Numbered from the stretch's first letter, positions 1-9,562 are shown. The stretch is DNA of 64,000 nucleotides from Gluconacetobacter diazotrophicus PA1 5 (GCF_000021325.1 NC_011365.1:1731001-1795000); one strand, 5' to 3'. The notes: generated by a model not told the origin, from the sequence alone. A program made the numbers and translations.

Positions 1-684
1 CTCCATCTGCAGGATGTCCGCCCCGGCCCGTGCGGCCGCGATGGCCTGGTCCGGGCTGGTGACCTCGATGACGATCCGCCGTTCCGGCGCGGTGCGGCGC
101 AGCGTCTGGACCGCCTGAGCCAGGCCGTCATGCGGGTCCATGAAGGCCAGGTGTTCGGGAAATACCAGGATGGTGTCGGACAGGCCGACGCGATGCATCA
201 CCCCGCCGCCGGCCACCACCGCCCGCATCGCCAGCGCCCGCGTCAACGGCGGCGCCTTTCGCGTACAGGCGACCGCGACCGTTCCAGCCGCCGCCCCGCC
301 GGATGCGGCGGCCAGGACGATGGCGTTCGTGGCGGTGGCGATGCCGGCCGCCCATTCCATCAGCGTCTGGGCGGTCTTCCACCCCATATGGAGCGCCCAC
401 GCCGGGCCCGTGGCCCGCAGCAGGGGCGTGCCCGGCGTGACCCGGCCGCCGCTGGAGCGCAGCACGTCCACCGTCGCACCCAGCCGGGTCAGTATGGCGG
501 CGGCTTCCTCGCTTCCGCAGACGACCTGTTCGTCCCGGGCGGAGAAATTCATGAGGCCGGGCTGCCCGCCGATGCCCAGCGCCCGTGTCGTCAGGTCGCC
601 AAAGGGCACGTCCTCGGCCAGCAACGCATCGATCAGCGTCGCCGGCAGAGGCGGCAGCCCGTTAACCGAACTTGAAAAGGACAC
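1..684 (-). CDS. modD: ModD, nicotinate-nucleotide pyrophosphorylase-like protein (partial, C-terminus off the left edge)
   Basis: The frame is open from a GTG at 684 to the window edge and reads as a quinolinate phosphoribosyltransferase (NadC)-like protein. The N-terminus has [16 protein letters not shown], and the visible end has [20 protein letters not shown], the barrel strand that precedes the catalytic region in this family. ModD is the NadC paralogue found with molybdenum genes; its reaction is not established. It overlaps the 3' end of fixX by about 23 bases, so it is probably the last gene of the fixABCX transcript. That is unusual, because modABC lies 24 kb away. A plain nadC is the alternative. 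The GTG is the best upstream start seen. Confidence 0.72.
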   Translation of the reverse strand, partial: MSFSSSVNGLPPLPATLIDALLAEDVPFGDLTTRALGIGGQPGLMNFSARDEQVVCGSEEAAAILTRLGATVDVLRSSGGRVTPGTPLLRATGPAWALHMGWKTAQTLMEWAAGIATATNAIVLAAASGGAAAGTVAVACTRKAPPLTRALAMRAVVAGGGVMHRVGLSDTILVFPEHLAFMDPHDGLAQAVQTLRRTAPERRIVIEVTSPDQAIAAARAGADILQME

Positions 685-952
685 CGTATCCACCACGCGG
701 ATACTGCCATTCGATATCGCCCGTCTTGGAGCACACGACGCGACACGTCCCGCATTCCATGCACCCGTCGGCGGCGACTTCCACCTGTCCCTGTTCATTC
801 TGGCTGTAACAGCCGGCGGGACAGATGCGCGTCATGACCAGGAGCGCCTGCGACGGGGTTTCATGCGGACGGACGGTAATATGCGGCCGCCCGACATCCA
901 CGACATACCTGTTCTGGAACAGACGGTCTTCGACCCGATCGCTCATCGCCAT
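662..952 (-). CDS. fixX: FixX, ferredoxin-like protein of the electron-bifurcating FixABCX complex
   Basis: This 96-residue protein belongs to the FixX/ETF-QO ferredoxin family. It carries CPAGC followed by [11 protein letters not shown], the cysteine set for a [4Fe-4S] cluster. FixX takes electrons from FixC and passes them on towards the ferredoxin or flavodoxin that reduces nitrogenase iron protein. The start at 952 overlaps the fixC stop by ten bases, and a second ATG two codons later is equally possible. The tail matches the family ending [10 protein letters not shown]. Translation is probably coupled to fixC. Confidence 0.93.
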   Translation of the reverse strand: MAMSDRVEDRLFQNRYVVDVGRPHITVRPHETPSQALLVMTRICPAGCYSQNEQGQVEVAADGCMECGTCRVVCSKTGDIEWQYPRGGYGVLFKFG

Positions 953-2253
953 GCCCTCGCCAGTTTGAATGCGTCACCCAGCAGGCCCGCGACACCGCGC
1001 GCGCGCCATGCATTCTTCAGAATTTCAGATTCCTTGGCCTTCTTGTCCACGCCGTCCACGCGGAACCACGTCTGTGCCGCGCGGTTCACCAGGCGCGGAT
1101 ACAGATTCATGATGTTGTACCCGCCTTCTTCCAGCATTTTCGGCACGTTCCGGTATTTCTTCAGGTCCTTCATCACGAAGGATTCCTTCAGGAGCGTCTT
1201 GTAGGCCCCCAGGTTCGTCGCGGAGCACGAAAGGCCGCTCGTCAGGATATTGGCAACGACCTCGCCGGCCATGCGACCGGTCGTCATCGCGAGATTCGAT
1301 CCTTCCCGGTGCACGGCATTCACGAAATGCCCGGCATCGCCCGCGACGATCCACCCGTCACCCACCAGTTCGGGGACGGCGCGATATCCGCCCTCGGGGA
1401 TCAGGTGGGCGGCGTATTCCTTGATTTCCGATCCTTCCAGCAGGGGACGGATGCTGGGGTGCGCCTTGAAGCGGTCCAGCAGGCCATGCGGCGTCGCGGC
1501 GCCGCTCCTGGCGAATTCGCTGACCAGGCAGCCGATCCCGACCGAGATGGATTCGCGGTTGGTATACAGGAACGCCGTGCCCACCATGCCGTCGGTCACG
1601 GTGCCCATGGCCTCGATCACCACGCCTTCCTCGCCCTTGAGGTTGAAACGCGCGTCGATCACCTCCTGCGGCAGGAAATGCATTTCCTTGACCGCCAGGG
1701 CCACGTTCTCGGGCCGCAATTCGTCACGCAGCCCGGACCGCAGGCCGACCAGGCCGTTCACGCCTTCGGCCAGGACGACCACATCGGCGAAGATGCCGTT
1801 GCCGTCGCGATCGGTCTGCACGCCGACGACGCGCTTGCGCGCATCGGTGATCAGCCGGGTCACGGTGGTTTCATACAGCACCGTCACCCCGGCATCCCGC
1901 ACGCGGCGGTTGAACCATTTGTCGAACTGGGCGCGGATGATCGTATAACGGTTGGGGCTTTCCTCGTTATAATCGTCGCTGCGATGATGCATGCCGGTAT
2001 GCCCGGCATCGTCCATCATCCAGATCCGCTGTTCGATCACGTGACGTTCCAGCGGCGCGTCTTCCCGGAAATCGGGAATGATGCGTTCCAGCGCGTCGGA
2101 ATACAGGATCGCCCCCTGGACGTTCTTCGATCCCGCATATTCCCCGCGCTCGATCTGCAGGACGCGCAGGCCGCGCTGCGCCATCGTATAGGCCGCCGCG
2201 TTCCCCGACGGGCCGGCCCCCACGACGATGGCGTCGAATTGGTGCTGTGTCAT
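943..2253 (-). CDS. fixC: FixC, FAD-dependent oxidoreductase of the FixABCX complex
   Basis: This 436-residue flavoprotein resembles ETF:ubiquinone oxidoreductase. The dinucleotide-binding motif GAGPSG lies at residues 12-17, and a second FAD-contact segment, [21 protein letters not shown], lies further on (shown in part: [18 protein letters not shown]). FixC receives electrons from the FixAB flavins, reduces quinone and passes low-potential electrons to FixX, supplying reductant to nitrogenase. It sits ten bases after fixB and overlaps fixX, as in fixABCX operons of other diazotrophs. Length is normal for the family. Confidence 0.95.
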   Translation of the reverse strand: MTQHQFDAIVVGAGPSGNAAAYTMAQRGLRVLQIERGEYAGSKNVQGAILYSDALERIIPDFREDAPLERHVIEQRIWMMDDAGHTGMHHRSDDYNEESPNRYTIIRAQFDKWFNRRVRDAGVTVLYETTVTRLITDARKRVVGVQTDRDGNGIFADVVVLAEGVNGLVGLRSGLRDELRPENVALAVKEMHFLPQEVIDARFNLKGEEGVVIEAMGTVTDGMVGTAFLYTNRESISVGIGCLVSEFARSGAATPHGLLDRFKAHPSIRPLLEGSEIKEYAAHLIPEGGYRAVPELVGDGWIVAGDAGHFVNAVHREGSNLAMTTGRMAGEVVANILTSGLSCSATNLGAYKTLLKESFVMKDLKKYRNVPKMLEEGGYNIMNLYPRLVNRAAQTWFRVDGVDKKAKESEILKNAWRARGVAGLLGDAFKLARAWR

Positions 2254-2263
2254 TATGCTGTCC

Positions 2264-3358
2264 TCAGCTCGCCATCCGGTTGACCGACAGGCGCCGTCCG
2301 AAAGCCTCGGTCAGCGCCGGCAGAAGGGTGATCGCATCGGCCACGATCCCGACATGGGCAAAATCGAAGATCGGTGCGTTGGGATCGGTATTGATCGCGA
2401 CGATCAGGTCCGCGCCCTCGACCCCCACGCGATGCTGGATCGCGCCGGAAATGCCCGCCGCGATATACAGGCGCGGGCGGATCGTCTTGCCGGTCTGCCC
2501 GATCTGCCGGTCCGAGGGAATCCACCCCTTCTGCACCAGCGGGCGCGACCCGCCCCAGTCCCCGCCCAGCACGGCCGCGAGATCGCGCACCAGCCCCAGG
2601 TTCTCGGCACTGCGCAGGCCCATGCCGCCCGCGACGACGATGTCGGCGAAGGCCATCTGCTCGGCCTCGTTGGCCGTATCGGGCAGGAAATCCAGCACCT
2701 TGGTGATGATGCTGTCCTCGGCCACGTCGACCTTGAATTCCACGATGCGGCCCGTGCGGCCCGGCTGGGCCTCGGGCATCGCCATGACGCGCGGACGGAC
2801 GGTGGCCATCTGCGGGCGATAGTTCAGCGTGTGGATCGTGCACAGCAGCGACCCGCCGAATGTCGGGCGCGTGGCCGCCAGCGACCGTTCGCCGTCGATC
2901 GCGAGTTCGGTGCAGTCCGCCGTCAGGCCGGTCTTCAGCGTCGTCGCGACGGCGCCGGCCAGGTCGCGGCCCAGGACCGTGGCGCCCAGAAGGACGATTT
3001 CCGGTTCATAGGCATTGACCAGCGCGGTCATGACCTGGGTGTAGGGTTCGTTGCGGTAGTTGGCCAGGACCGGATCGTCGGCCAGGTAGACGACGTCGGC
3101 GCCATACGAAAACGCCGCCCTTGCCGCCTCGTCCAGTTCGGCCCGGCCGCTGCCCAGCACGATTCCGGCCAGTTCGACCTGCAACTGGTCGGCCAGCTTG
3201 CGTCCCTCGCCCAGCAGTTCCAGCGAGACGGGATGGATCTTTCCGTGCTCGAATTCGACGAAGACCCAGACATGGCGGTAGCGCTGGAAGCGCTCCGACA
3301 ATTCCTTCTTCATATTGGCGCGGCCGCCCGGTGCCCCGCCCGTCGGTTTGGCGTTCAT
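2264..3358 (-). CDS. fixB: FixB, electron transfer flavoprotein alpha subunit
   Basis: This 364-residue protein is an ETF-alpha homologue. Its C-terminal FAD domain contains [20 protein letters not shown] and [20 protein letters not shown], the usual FAD-binding signature. With FixA it forms the NADH-oxidising, electron-bifurcating half of FixABCX. The listed ATG lies 13 bases after the fixA stop. An internal ATG sixteen codons in (3313) begins [20 protein letters not shown], which matches the usual FixB N-terminus, so the first 15 residues may not be translated. Confidence 0.94.
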   Translation of the reverse strand: MNAKPTGGAPGGRANMKKELSERFQRYRHVWVFVEFEHGKIHPVSLELLGEGRKLADQLQVELAGIVLGSGRAELDEAARAAFSYGADVVYLADDPVLANYRNEPYTQVMTALVNAYEPEIVLLGATVLGRDLAGAVATTLKTGLTADCTELAIDGERSLAATRPTFGGSLLCTIHTLNYRPQMATVRPRVMAMPEAQPGRTGRIVEFKVDVAEDSIITKVLDFLPDTANEAEQMAFADIVVAGGMGLRSAENLGLVRDLAAVLGGDWGGSRPLVQKGWIPSDRQIGQTGKTIRPRLYIAAGISGAIQHRVGVEGADLIVAINTDPNAPIFDFAHVGIVADAITLLPALTEAFGRRLSVNRMAS

Positions 3359-3371
3359 GGCCCTGTCTCCT

Positions 3372-4226
3372 TCAGTGCGTGGCGGCCTGCTGCAGCAGAT
3401 CGGCCTGCAGCACGGGCTGGCGGGTGAAGATGGCGTCGATCAGCGTTTCGGCCAGCGCGGCCGGCGTTTCGGTTCCGGTCGCGATCTTCTCGGCCTTTTC
3501 GGCCCGGGCCGTGGGGGCGAAGACCTTCTTCACCACGGTCGGCGACCCGCGGAGCCCGCACATCGCCGTATCCTCGATGCCGGCGGCGGCGCCGTTCCAC
3601 TGGACGATTTCCGCCTGGGCGGCGCGCAGGGCGTCAGCCTGGGTTCCACGCCGGATTTCGTTGCTGCCTTCCATCATCGTGATCATGACCGGCATCACCG
3701 AGCGCAGGACCTGCACCCCATGGTCCCCGCGGCGGCGGACCAGGATCTTGCGGTCCACCATGTCCAGGTCATCGATACCGGACACATAGGTCAACTGCGA
3801 CAGGCCCAGGCGACGGGCGATGCCGGGACCCACCTGCGCGGTATCGCCGTCGATCGTCTGCTTGCCGCAGAAGACGATATCCGGCTCGCCCCAGGTTTCA
3901 CCGGCCTTGCGGATCAGCTGCGCCAGCGCGTAGCTGGTGGCCAGCGTGTCCGAGCCGGCGAAAATCCGGTCGGTCAGCAGCACGGCACGGTCCGCGCCGA
4001 AGGTCATCGCCTTGCGCAGGCTTTCGACGGCCATCGGCGGCCCCATGGTCATGACCGTGACCTGGCCGCCGAACCGGTCGCGCAGGCGCAGCGCCTCTTC
4101 CAGCCCGAACAGGTCGTAGGGGTTGATGATCGTCGGCACCCCCTGGCGCATGATCGTGTTGGTGACCGGATGGACGCGGATCTGTCCGCTGTCCGGAACC
4201 TGTTTGATACAGACAAAGATTTGCAT
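3372..4226 (-). CDS. fixA: FixA, electron transfer flavoprotein beta subunit
   Basis: This 284-residue ETF-beta homologue begins [20 protein letters not shown], as FixA proteins do, and has the [16 protein letters not shown] segment typical of the family. It is the first gene of fixABCX. A sigma-54 promoter lies 45-60 bases upstream of its start and a NifA site lies further up inside nifW. The operon can therefore be induced with nitrogenase independently of nifW read-through. Confidence 0.95.
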   Translation of the reverse strand: MQIFVCIKQVPDSGQIRVHPVTNTIMRQGVPTIINPYDLFGLEEALRLRDRFGGQVTVMTMGPPMAVESLRKAMTFGADRAVLLTDRIFAGSDTLATSYALAQLIRKAGETWGEPDIVFCGKQTIDGDTAQVGPGIARRLGLSQLTYVSGIDDLDMVDRKILVRRRGDHGVQVLRSVMPVMITMMEGSNEIRRGTQADALRAAQAEIVQWNGAAAGIEDTAMCGLRGSPTVVKKVFAPTARAEKAEKIATGTETPAALAETLIDAIFTRQPVLQADLLQQAATH

Positions 4227-4270
4227 TCCGCGCCTCCATCGACATGCAGGATGTCATGTTTCCACGGGTC

Positions 4271-4285
4271 GCAAGAGGCGTACCA
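4271..4285 (-). promoter_or_regulatory. Sigma-54 promoter of fixABCX
   Basis: On the minus strand this reads TGGTACGCCTCTTGC, one base away from the TGGCAC-N5-TTGC consensus. The essential GG and GC keep the correct spacing. It lies 45 bases upstream of the fixA ATG, in a 150-base gap after nifW, and pairs with the NifA-type site at 4392-4407. Confidence 0.75.
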
Positions 4286-4378
4286 GCGAGGCCAAACGGG
4301 GCGAAAATTCCCTCAACCGTGAAAAATTCCCCGTCCGGCACCCGCTCTGGCCCCTGGTCCGACATCTCCGCGTCGGGT

Positions 4379-4702
4379 TCACGTCCCGTCCTGTGTCAAC
4401 TCCGACAGGCTGACGAACCCACCCGATGGCCGCACCGCGTCCCGGTGGACCTTGAAGACACGCTCGGCAATCGGGGTCGAACGCGTGAAATCGTCGTACG
4501 CGCGCTGCAATTGCGCGCGGCACTGGGCACGCGCCGCGTCCTCGTCCGGTTCCAGTTCCGCCTGGGACAGGTAGGTGCCCATGCGGCGCAGGATATGCAG
4601 GCGGGCGACATTGAGCACCTCGGCGTCGTACTTGACGCCCAGCGTGCGGAAAAAGTCCTCGGCGGCCGACAGGCCGCGCAGTTCGTCCAGAATGCCCATC
4701 AT
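4379..4702 (-). CDS. nifW: NifW, nitrogenase stabilising/protective protein
   Basis: This 107-residue protein matches NifW: LDELRGLSAAEDFFRTLGV at the N-terminus, then LNVARLHILRRMGTYL and RAYDDFTRSTPIAERVFKVH. NifW is needed for full MoFe protein activity and is thought to protect it from oxygen; its exact role is unsettled. It follows nifV by 19 bases. Its last codons contain the upstream NifA site used by the fix promoter, so the coding sequence doubles as regulatory DNA. Confidence 0.93.
   Translation of the reverse strand: MMGILDELRGLSAAEDFFRTLGVKYDAEVLNVARLHILRRMGTYLSQAELEPDEDAARAQCRAQLQRAYDDFTRSTPIAERVFKVHRDAVRPSGGFVSLSELTQDGT
4392..4407. promoter_or_regulatory. NifA upstream activator site for fixABCX
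   Basis: The sequence TGTGTCAACTCCGACA is a perfect TGT-N10-ACA motif. It lies about 110 bases upstream of the fixA -24 element, inside the nifW 3' end, which is a normal activator distance. Confidence 0.7.
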
Positions 4703-4721
4703 TTCGTGGTTCCCCGATGTC

Positions 4722-5861
4722 TTATTTCGACACGCCTGCCATCAGGCCCGCATGCATTTCGGCCAGTTCGGCCAGCGCCACCGTGCGCTTGGCGGCGGAG
4801 GCACGCGCGCGCACGGCGGCAAGCGTGGCCGCGATGACGGTTTCGTCGGCATCCAGGCCCAGCGCCGCCAGCGCGTGCCGTACCGCGGCCCGGCCGGAAT
4901 GCTTGCCCAGCACGATTTCGCGCTGGCGGCCGAACTGCACGGGGTCCAGTGCCTCATACGTCGCGGCGTCACGCAGCAGGCCCGAGACATGGATGCCCGA
5001 TTCATGACGAAAGACCGCGTCGCCGACGATCGCCTTGTCGGGCGGGATATCACGCACGGCGGCGCGCGAGACCAGGGTGGCAAGCCCGGGCAGGCTGTCC
5101 AGCTTCACGCCCGCCGGACGGCCCAGCAGGCGATATACCCCCGCCACCACTTCCTCCAGCGGGGCGTTGCCCGCGCGTTCGCCCAGTCCCAGGACGGTGA
5201 CACTGGCGCACGCCGCGCCGGCCCGCACGGCGGCCAGCGTATTGGCCGTTGCCAGGCCCAGATCGTCATGGCCGTGAAATTCAAGCTGAAGCGGGCTGGA
5301 CTGGCAGAGATACCGCATGACCTCGTGCACGCCGAACGGGTCCATCACGCCCAGCGTATCGGCGAAGCGGAAGCGGAACGCCCCTGCCTCGGCGATCACG
5401 CCCAGCAGATCGACCAGATAGGCCGGATCGGCCCGGCTGGCGTCCTCGCCCCCCACCGACACCGCCAGGCCGTAATCCCTGGCGCGGGAGACGACGTCGC
5501 GCGCCATGTCCAGCGTGCGACGCGGCGACATGCGGTATTTCGCCTGGATCTGCCGGACCGAGGTCGAAACGGACAGGTGCACGCTGCCCAGCCCCGTCCG
5601 CCGCGCCGCGTGCACGTCTTCGTCGCGCATGCGACACCAGGGGATGACGCGGGCGCGTTCCACCTCGTCGCCGATCGCCGCGATCATGGCGATCTCGGCA
5701 TCCCCCATGGCCGGAACGCCGGCCTCGATCTCATCCACGCCGGCCGCGTCGAGGGCGCCGGCGATGGCCAGCTTTTCCCACGCGGTAAAGGCCACCCCCG
5801 GCGCCTGCTCTCCATCGCGCAGGGTGGTGTCGCTGATCAGCAGACGCGCGTTTTCCGACAT
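4722..5861 (-). CDS. nifV: NifV, homocitrate synthase
   Basis: This 379-residue DRE-TIM metallolyase condenses acetyl-CoA with 2-oxoglutarate to homocitrate, the organic ligand of FeMo-cofactor. The start region ISDTTLRDGEQAPGVAFT carries the conserved DxxLRDGxQ motif, and EFHGHDDLGLATANTLAAVR carries the metal-binding HxH-type motif. The length is normal for NifV, and it lacks the long C-terminal regulatory domain of isopropylmalate synthase. It sits between nifS and nifW. Confidence 0.95.
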   Translation of the reverse strand: MSENARLLISDTTLRDGEQAPGVAFTAWEKLAIAGALDAAGVDEIEAGVPAMGDAEIAMIAAIGDEVERARVIPWCRMRDEDVHAARRTGLGSVHLSVSTSVRQIQAKYRMSPRRTLDMARDVVSRARDYGLAVSVGGEDASRADPAYLVDLLGVIAEAGAFRFRFADTLGVMDPFGVHEVMRYLCQSSPLQLEFHGHDDLGLATANTLAAVRAGAACASVTVLGLGERAGNAPLEEVVAGVYRLLGRPAGVKLDSLPGLATLVSRAAVRDIPPDKAIVGDAVFRHESGIHVSGLLRDAATYEALDPVQFGRQREIVLGKHSGRAAVRHALAALGLDADETVIAATLAAVRARASAAKRTVALAELAEMHAGLMAGVSK

Positions 5862-5908
5862 CGCACAGCCTCCATACCGCCGGGCTTCATCAGGCCCGGC
5901 GCATCGCC

Positions 5909-7111
5909 CTAGGCATAAGTCGGTGCAAAGCCGGATTTCGCGGCGGCCGCGCCATCCCAGAAGGGGGACATTTCACGCAGTTTGGCGATGATGCCCGGCA
6001 TGACGTCCAGAACGCGATCGACATCCGCGTCCGTATTTTCGCGCGAAAACGAAAAGCGGATCGCACCGTGTGCCGCGGTATAGGGCACGTGCATCGCGCG
6101 AAGGACATGCGACGGCTCCAGCGAGCCCGACGTGCAGGCCGATCCCGAGGACGCCGCGATCCCGGCCTTGTTCATCAGCAGCAGGATGGCTTCGCCCTCG
6201 ATGAACTCGAACGCGACATTCGCCGTATTCGGCAGGCGGTTTTCCGTATCCCCCGTGACCCAGGCGTTGCCGATCCGCTCCAGCAGCCCCTGTTCCAGAC
6301 GGTCCCGCAGGGCGCGCACGCGGGTATTTTCCTCGTCGATGTGATGGCGGGCCAGTTCGGCCGCCACGCCCAGGCCGATGATGCCCGGTACGTTTTCGGT
6401 GCCCGCGCGCCGGCCGCGTTCCTGATGGCCGCCCCGAATCAGCGGACGCAGGCGTACGCCCCGACGCACATACAGCGCGCCAATCCCCTTGGGCGCATGC
6501 AGCTTGTGCCCCGAGAGCGACAGCATGTCGATTTCCGAATGCCGCAGGTTCATGGGGATCTTGCCCACCGCCTGCACTGCGTCGGTATGAAACAGCGCCC
6601 CGGCCTCATGCGCCACGGCCGCCAGCGTTTCGACCGGGAAGATCGTCCCGGTCTCGTTATTGGCCCACATGATCGAGGCGATCGCGGTGCGCGGCGACAG
6701 GGCACGGCGATAGGCATCGATGTCCAGCCGGCCGCGCGCATCGACGCCGATATAATGCACCCTGGTCCCGCGCGTCTTCTCCAGCCAGGCGCACAGCGCC
6801 AGCACGGCGGGATGCTCGACCGCGCTGGTCACGATTTCGTTGCGCCCGGCCTGGGTCTCCAGCGCCGAGAGGATGGCGGTGTTGTCGGATTCCGTGCCGC
6901 CGGCCGTATAGACGATCTCATGATCGAATTCCGCGCCCAGCAGGGCCTGCAGTTGCCGCCGCGCCGTGTGCAGGGCACCCCCGACCTCGGCGCCGAACGC
7001 ATGCATGGACGATGCGTTGCCGAACTGCTCGGTAAAGAACGGCAGCATGGCGGACACGGCCGCCGGGTCGACGCGGGTCGTCGCGTTGTTGTCCAGATAA
7101 ACCGCGTTCAT
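5909..7111 (-). CDS. nifS: NifS, cysteine desulfurase
   Basis: The start at 7111 gives MNAVYLDNNATTRVDP, the standard NifS N-terminus, and a 400-residue protein. An in-frame ATG 14 codons earlier lies inside nifU and is unlikely to be used. The PLP lysine sits in LSLSGHKLHAPKGIGALYVR (near residue 200), and the persulfide cysteine in ASSGSACTSGSLEPSHVLRA (near residue 325). NifS supplies sulfur from cysteine to NifU for Fe-S cluster assembly. The gene begins 13 bases after the nifU stop. Confidence 0.95.
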   Translation of the reverse strand: MNAVYLDNNATTRVDPAAVSAMLPFFTEQFGNASSMHAFGAEVGGALHTARRQLQALLGAEFDHEIVYTAGGTESDNTAILSALETQAGRNEIVTSAVEHPAVLALCAWLEKTRGTRVHYIGVDARGRLDIDAYRRALSPRTAIASIMWANNETGTIFPVETLAAVAHEAGALFHTDAVQAVGKIPMNLRHSEIDMLSLSGHKLHAPKGIGALYVRRGVRLRPLIRGGHQERGRRAGTENVPGIIGLGVAAELARHHIDEENTRVRALRDRLEQGLLERIGNAWVTGDTENRLPNTANVAFEFIEGEAILLLMNKAGIAASSGSACTSGSLEPSHVLRAMHVPYTAAHGAIRFSFSRENTDADVDRVLDVMPGIIAKLREMSPFWDGAAAAKSGFAPTYA

Positions 7112-7124
7112 GTCGCGCTCTCCT

Positions 7125-8054
7125 TCACTGCCCGGCCTGCACCGGAATGACACGCACCGGCGTGCCCAGCCGTTCGGCGATACGTCCCTGGATGCCCTGC
7201 ACCGTCACGGCGGCCAGCTGGCAATTCACGCAGGCCCCGGTCAGCCGGACCATCACGCGGTTGTCCTCGACATCGACCAGTTCGCAGTCGCCGCCGTCGT
7301 TGCGCAGCGCCGGGCGAAGCTCCTCCAGCACCTCTTCGATGGCGCGGATCTTCTGCACGGTGGTCATCTTGCCGCCCGTACGCGCCGGGGGTGCGACCGG
7401 TGACGTCTTCTGCGCGCGACCCCGGACGGGCGCGGCACCGCCGGGCACGAAAGCCTGCACCGGGTCCAGCAGGCCCTCGGCCACCATCGCCGCATTGGTG
7501 CGTTCCAGCACGCCCTCCACGCCTTCGACGCAGGTGCCGCAACTGCCGGTCGCCTTGGTGAACTGGGCGACCTGCTCCATGCTGGTCAGGCCGTTATTGC
7601 GGATCGCGCGTTCGACCATGCCCTCGTCGACGCCGAAGCACCTGCACAGCAGCGCGCCGTCCTCGTGATCGTCTTCCCAGACTTCGCCGCGATAGTTCGC
7701 GACCGCCGCGCGCAGGGCCTCGTACCCCATGACGGAACAGTGCATCTTTTCCGGGGGCAGGCCGCCCAGGAAATCGGCGATGTCCTGGTTGCTGATTTCC
7801 AGCGCCTGGTCCAGCGTCTTGCCGATGATGATCTCGGTCAGGGCGGAGGACGAAGCAATGGCCGACCCGCAGCCGAAGGTCTGGAACCGGGCCTCGGTAA
7901 TCCGTTCATCCTGCGGATCGACCTTGATCATCAGCTTCAGCGCATCCCCGCAGGCGATCGCGCCGACCTCGCCCACGCCGGAGGCGTCTTCCATCACGCC
8001 GGCGTTCTTGGGATTGAAGAAGTAGTCCTTTACCTTATCGGAATATTCCCACAT
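7125..8054 (-). CDS. nifU: NifU, modular Fe-S cluster scaffold
   Basis: This 309-residue protein has the full three-part NifU layout. An IscU-like N-domain carries FGCGSAIASSSALTEIIIGK and MHCSVMGYEALRAAV. A central [2Fe-2S] domain carries CRCFGVDEGMVERAI and ATGSCGTC. A C-terminal NifU domain carries LTGACVNCQLAAVTVQGIQ. It builds clusters on NifS-derived sulfur and hands them to nitrogenase proteins and NifB. A linker rich in Pro and Arg (about residues 198-220) joins the second and third domains. Confidence 0.96.
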   Translation of the reverse strand: MWEYSDKVKDYFFNPKNAGVMEDASGVGEVGAIACGDALKLMIKVDPQDERITEARFQTFGCGSAIASSSALTEIIIGKTLDQALEISNQDIADFLGGLPPEKMHCSVMGYEALRAAVANYRGEVWEDDHEDGALLCRCFGVDEGMVERAIRNNGLTSMEQVAQFTKATGSCGTCVEGVEGVLERTNAAMVAEGLLDPVQAFVPGGAAPVRGRAQKTSPVAPPARTGGKMTTVQKIRAIEEVLEELRPALRNDGGDCELVDVEDNRVMVRLTGACVNCQLAAVTVQGIQGRIAERLGTPVRVIPVQAGQ

Positions 8055-8095
8055 CTGTATTTCCCTCCGTCAACGCCCGGCCCTGCCGCGACAGT

Positions 8096-8416
8096 TCAGT
8101 TAAAGGACTTTCCGCAGGAACATTTCGATGCCGCATTCGGATTGTCGAACGAGAAGCCCGACTGTTCCAGCGTCACCACGAAATCGACCTTGGTGCCCTG
8201 CAGATGTGGCCCGCTTTCGGCATCGACGAAGACCTTGACGCCGTCGATGTCAACCACGACGTCCGAGGGTTCGGGCGCCGCGACCAGGCCCATCATGTAT
8301 TTGAAACCCGAGCATCCACCGGATTCGACCATGATCCGGATTCCCTCGACCGGGGTCGCTGCACCGGCGATGGCCGCGCGTACCGCCTCACACGCGCTGG
8401 GGGTCATCTCAATCAT
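8096..8416 (-). CDS. HesB/IscA-like A-type Fe-S carrier of the nif cluster
   Basis: The ATG at 8416 has a strong Shine-Dalgarno (AAAAGGAG) and gives a 106-residue A-type carrier. The conserved cysteines are in VESGGCSGFKYMMGL and near the end in ASKCSCGKSF. Such proteins carry Fe-S clusters between the NifU scaffold and targets, and a copy next to nifU is common (iscN or nifIscA in rhizobia). Upstream in-frame codons cross the sigma-54 promoter, so a longer start is rejected. It is the first gene of the nifUSVW transcript. Confidence 0.9.
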   Translation of the reverse strand: MIEMTPSACEAVRAAIAGAATPVEGIRIMVESGGCSGFKYMMGLVAAPEPSDVVVDIDGVKVFVDAESGPHLQGTKVDFVVTLEQSGFSFDNPNAASKCSCGKSFN

Positions 8417-8459
8417 CGTGAACTCCTTTTCCCGCGAATGTCTTCCGCACGGAAACCAC

Positions 8460-8475
8460 GCAATCCGCGTGCCAC
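8460..8475 (-). promoter_or_regulatory. Sigma-54 promoter of the iscA-like-nifUSV(W) operon
   Basis: On the minus strand the site reads GTGGCACGCGGATTGC, a full match to TGGCACG-N4-TTGC. It ends 43 bases upstream of the iscA-like ATG. No perfect NifA site is found above it. Two partial motifs (TGT-N10-ACG) at 8516-8531 and 8533-8548 are at a plausible distance. Confidence 0.85.
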
Positions 8476-8515
8476 GACAAAAGAGAAGGCCGAGGTTATT
8501 TTCCGGGGGCTGTCC

Positions 8516-8548
8516 TGTCCGATTTGCAACGTTGTCGGATTCCCGACG
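8516..8548. promoter_or_regulatory. Two imperfect NifA-site motifs upstream of the iscA-like-nifU operon
   Basis: TGT-N10-ACG occurs at 8516-8531 and again at 8533-8548, each one base short of TGT-N10-ACA. They lie 40-75 bases above the -24 element. The assignment is tentative and rests on position only. Confidence 0.3.
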
Positions 8549-8582
8549 TGTCGGCATGGGGCGGACATGAAATCGCGGGCAC

Positions 8583-8611
8583 GAAAAATCCCGGCGCGCA
8601 GGCGCCGGGAT
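8583..8611 (-). terminator. Rho-independent terminator after nifQ
   Basis: A 10-bp perfect stem, ATCCCGGCGC (8588-8597) with GCGCCGGGAT (8602-8611), has a 4-base loop and is followed on the minus strand by a run of five T. It closes the nifHDK...nifQ transcription unit just before the sigma-54 promoter of the next operon. Confidence 0.85.
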
Positions 8612-8641
8612 CCTTATCGGCCAGCGGCAGGAAGAGACCGG

Positions 8642-9259
8642 TCAGGCGGCGGGACGCCCGGCGGCCGTGCGCGCCAGAAGGCTTTCACCGTCCTCGGCCC
8701 CGAAACAGGCGTCGAAATCGTCACATTCGTCGCAGACCGGGGTCGAGCACAGGCGATAGCCCTCGTCCCGGCAGATCAGGCGGAAAAAGAACTTCTTCCA
8801 CTTCATGTCGCCGGTGTTGCGGCGGGCCAGGGGTTCGAAATGCCGTTCCAGCATCCATGACAGTTCGCGCCGGTGACGAAGCCCCAGATCCTGCCACAGG
8901 TGATGCGGTTCCATGGCCCGGCGCGCGACCATGGCGGCAAGCCCGTATTCCCACTCCGAGCCTTCCGACGTTCCCCGGCGCAGCAGGTCGCGCAGGATGG
9001 ATTCGTTTTCATCGGGGACCGGCGCCGGCAGGTCCGCCATCGTCTGAAAACGCGACAGCGCGCCCGGAAGCATCGCCCCCACCAGCGCGACGAGGTCCTG
9101 CCCCCCCAGGCCCACCAGGCCCGGCAGGGGCAGGCCGCGTTCACGCGACTGAATCAGCGCGATCGCAAGGATGGAGGCCAGGACGTGGACATCGAAACGA
9201 TCGCATTCCGTACCCGTGCCCTGGGCCACCAGCCAGGCGTGAAGGTCCTCGGCCCGCAT
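8642..9259 (-). CDS. nifQ: NifQ, molybdenum donor for FeMo-cofactor
   Basis: This 205-residue protein ends with the NifQ metal motif C-X4-C-X2-C-X5-C (Cys171, 176, 179, 185) in CSTPVCDECDDFDACF, preceded by MKWKKFFFRLICRDEGY. NifQ carries a Mo-Fe-S cluster and delivers molybdenum to the NifEN/NifH cofactor assembly step. The gene follows fdxB by 18 bases, and a strong terminator follows it, making it the last gene of the long nifH transcript. Confidence 0.92.
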   Translation of the reverse strand: MRAEDLHAWLVAQGTGTECDRFDVHVLASILAIALIQSRERGLPLPGLVGLGGQDLVALVGAMLPGALSRFQTMADLPAPVPDENESILRDLLRRGTSEGSEWEYGLAAMVARRAMEPHHLWQDLGLRHRRELSWMLERHFEPLARRNTGDMKWKKFFFRLICRDEGYRLCSTPVCDECDDFDACFGAEDGESLLARTAAGRPAA

Positions 9260-9277
9260 CGTCGCCTCCCTGTCTGT

Positions 9278-9562
9278 TCAGCCCGCGCCGTGCGCCTGGC
9301 AGTTGGTGGGGCAGACCCGCGCGCAGGCACCGCAGCCGATACACGCCCCCGCGTCGACCAGGGCCATCACCCGACGTTCCACGTCGTCATCGCCGTCGTC
9401 ATCGTCGTCGACCAGTTCCCCTTCGTCGGTCAGGCCGCGCAGGGTCATGACGCCCCGGCCGCAGACCTTGAAGCACCGGCCGCAGCCGATGCACAGCGCC
9501 GGATCGATCGCGAGCAGGTATTCCGGCTGCCACGGCCGGCCGTCGCGTGTGACACTTCCCAT
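9278..9562 (-). CDS. fdxB: FdxB, nif-specific 2[4Fe-4S] ferredoxin (ferredoxin III)
   Basis: This 94-residue ferredoxin has two four-cysteine motifs, CIGCGRCFKVCGR and CIGCGACARVCP. They are separated by an acidic insert (DDDDDGDDD) typical of nif ferredoxin III. It probably supplies electrons for cofactor assembly rather than for catalysis, as inferred for FdxB elsewhere. It lies between the DUF683 gene and nifQ, the usual FdxB position. Confidence 0.92.
   Translation of the reverse strand: MGSVTRDGRPWQPEYLLAIDPALCIGCGRCFKVCGRGVMTLRGLTDEGELVDDDDDGDDDVERRVMALVDAGACIGCGACARVCPTNCQAHGAG

Noticed and set aside
140..1204. Long plus-strand open frame across modD/fixX/fixC
   Set aside because: Antisense to genes with clear family matches; its sequence is low-complexity Arg/Pro/Ala, a GC-rich shadow.
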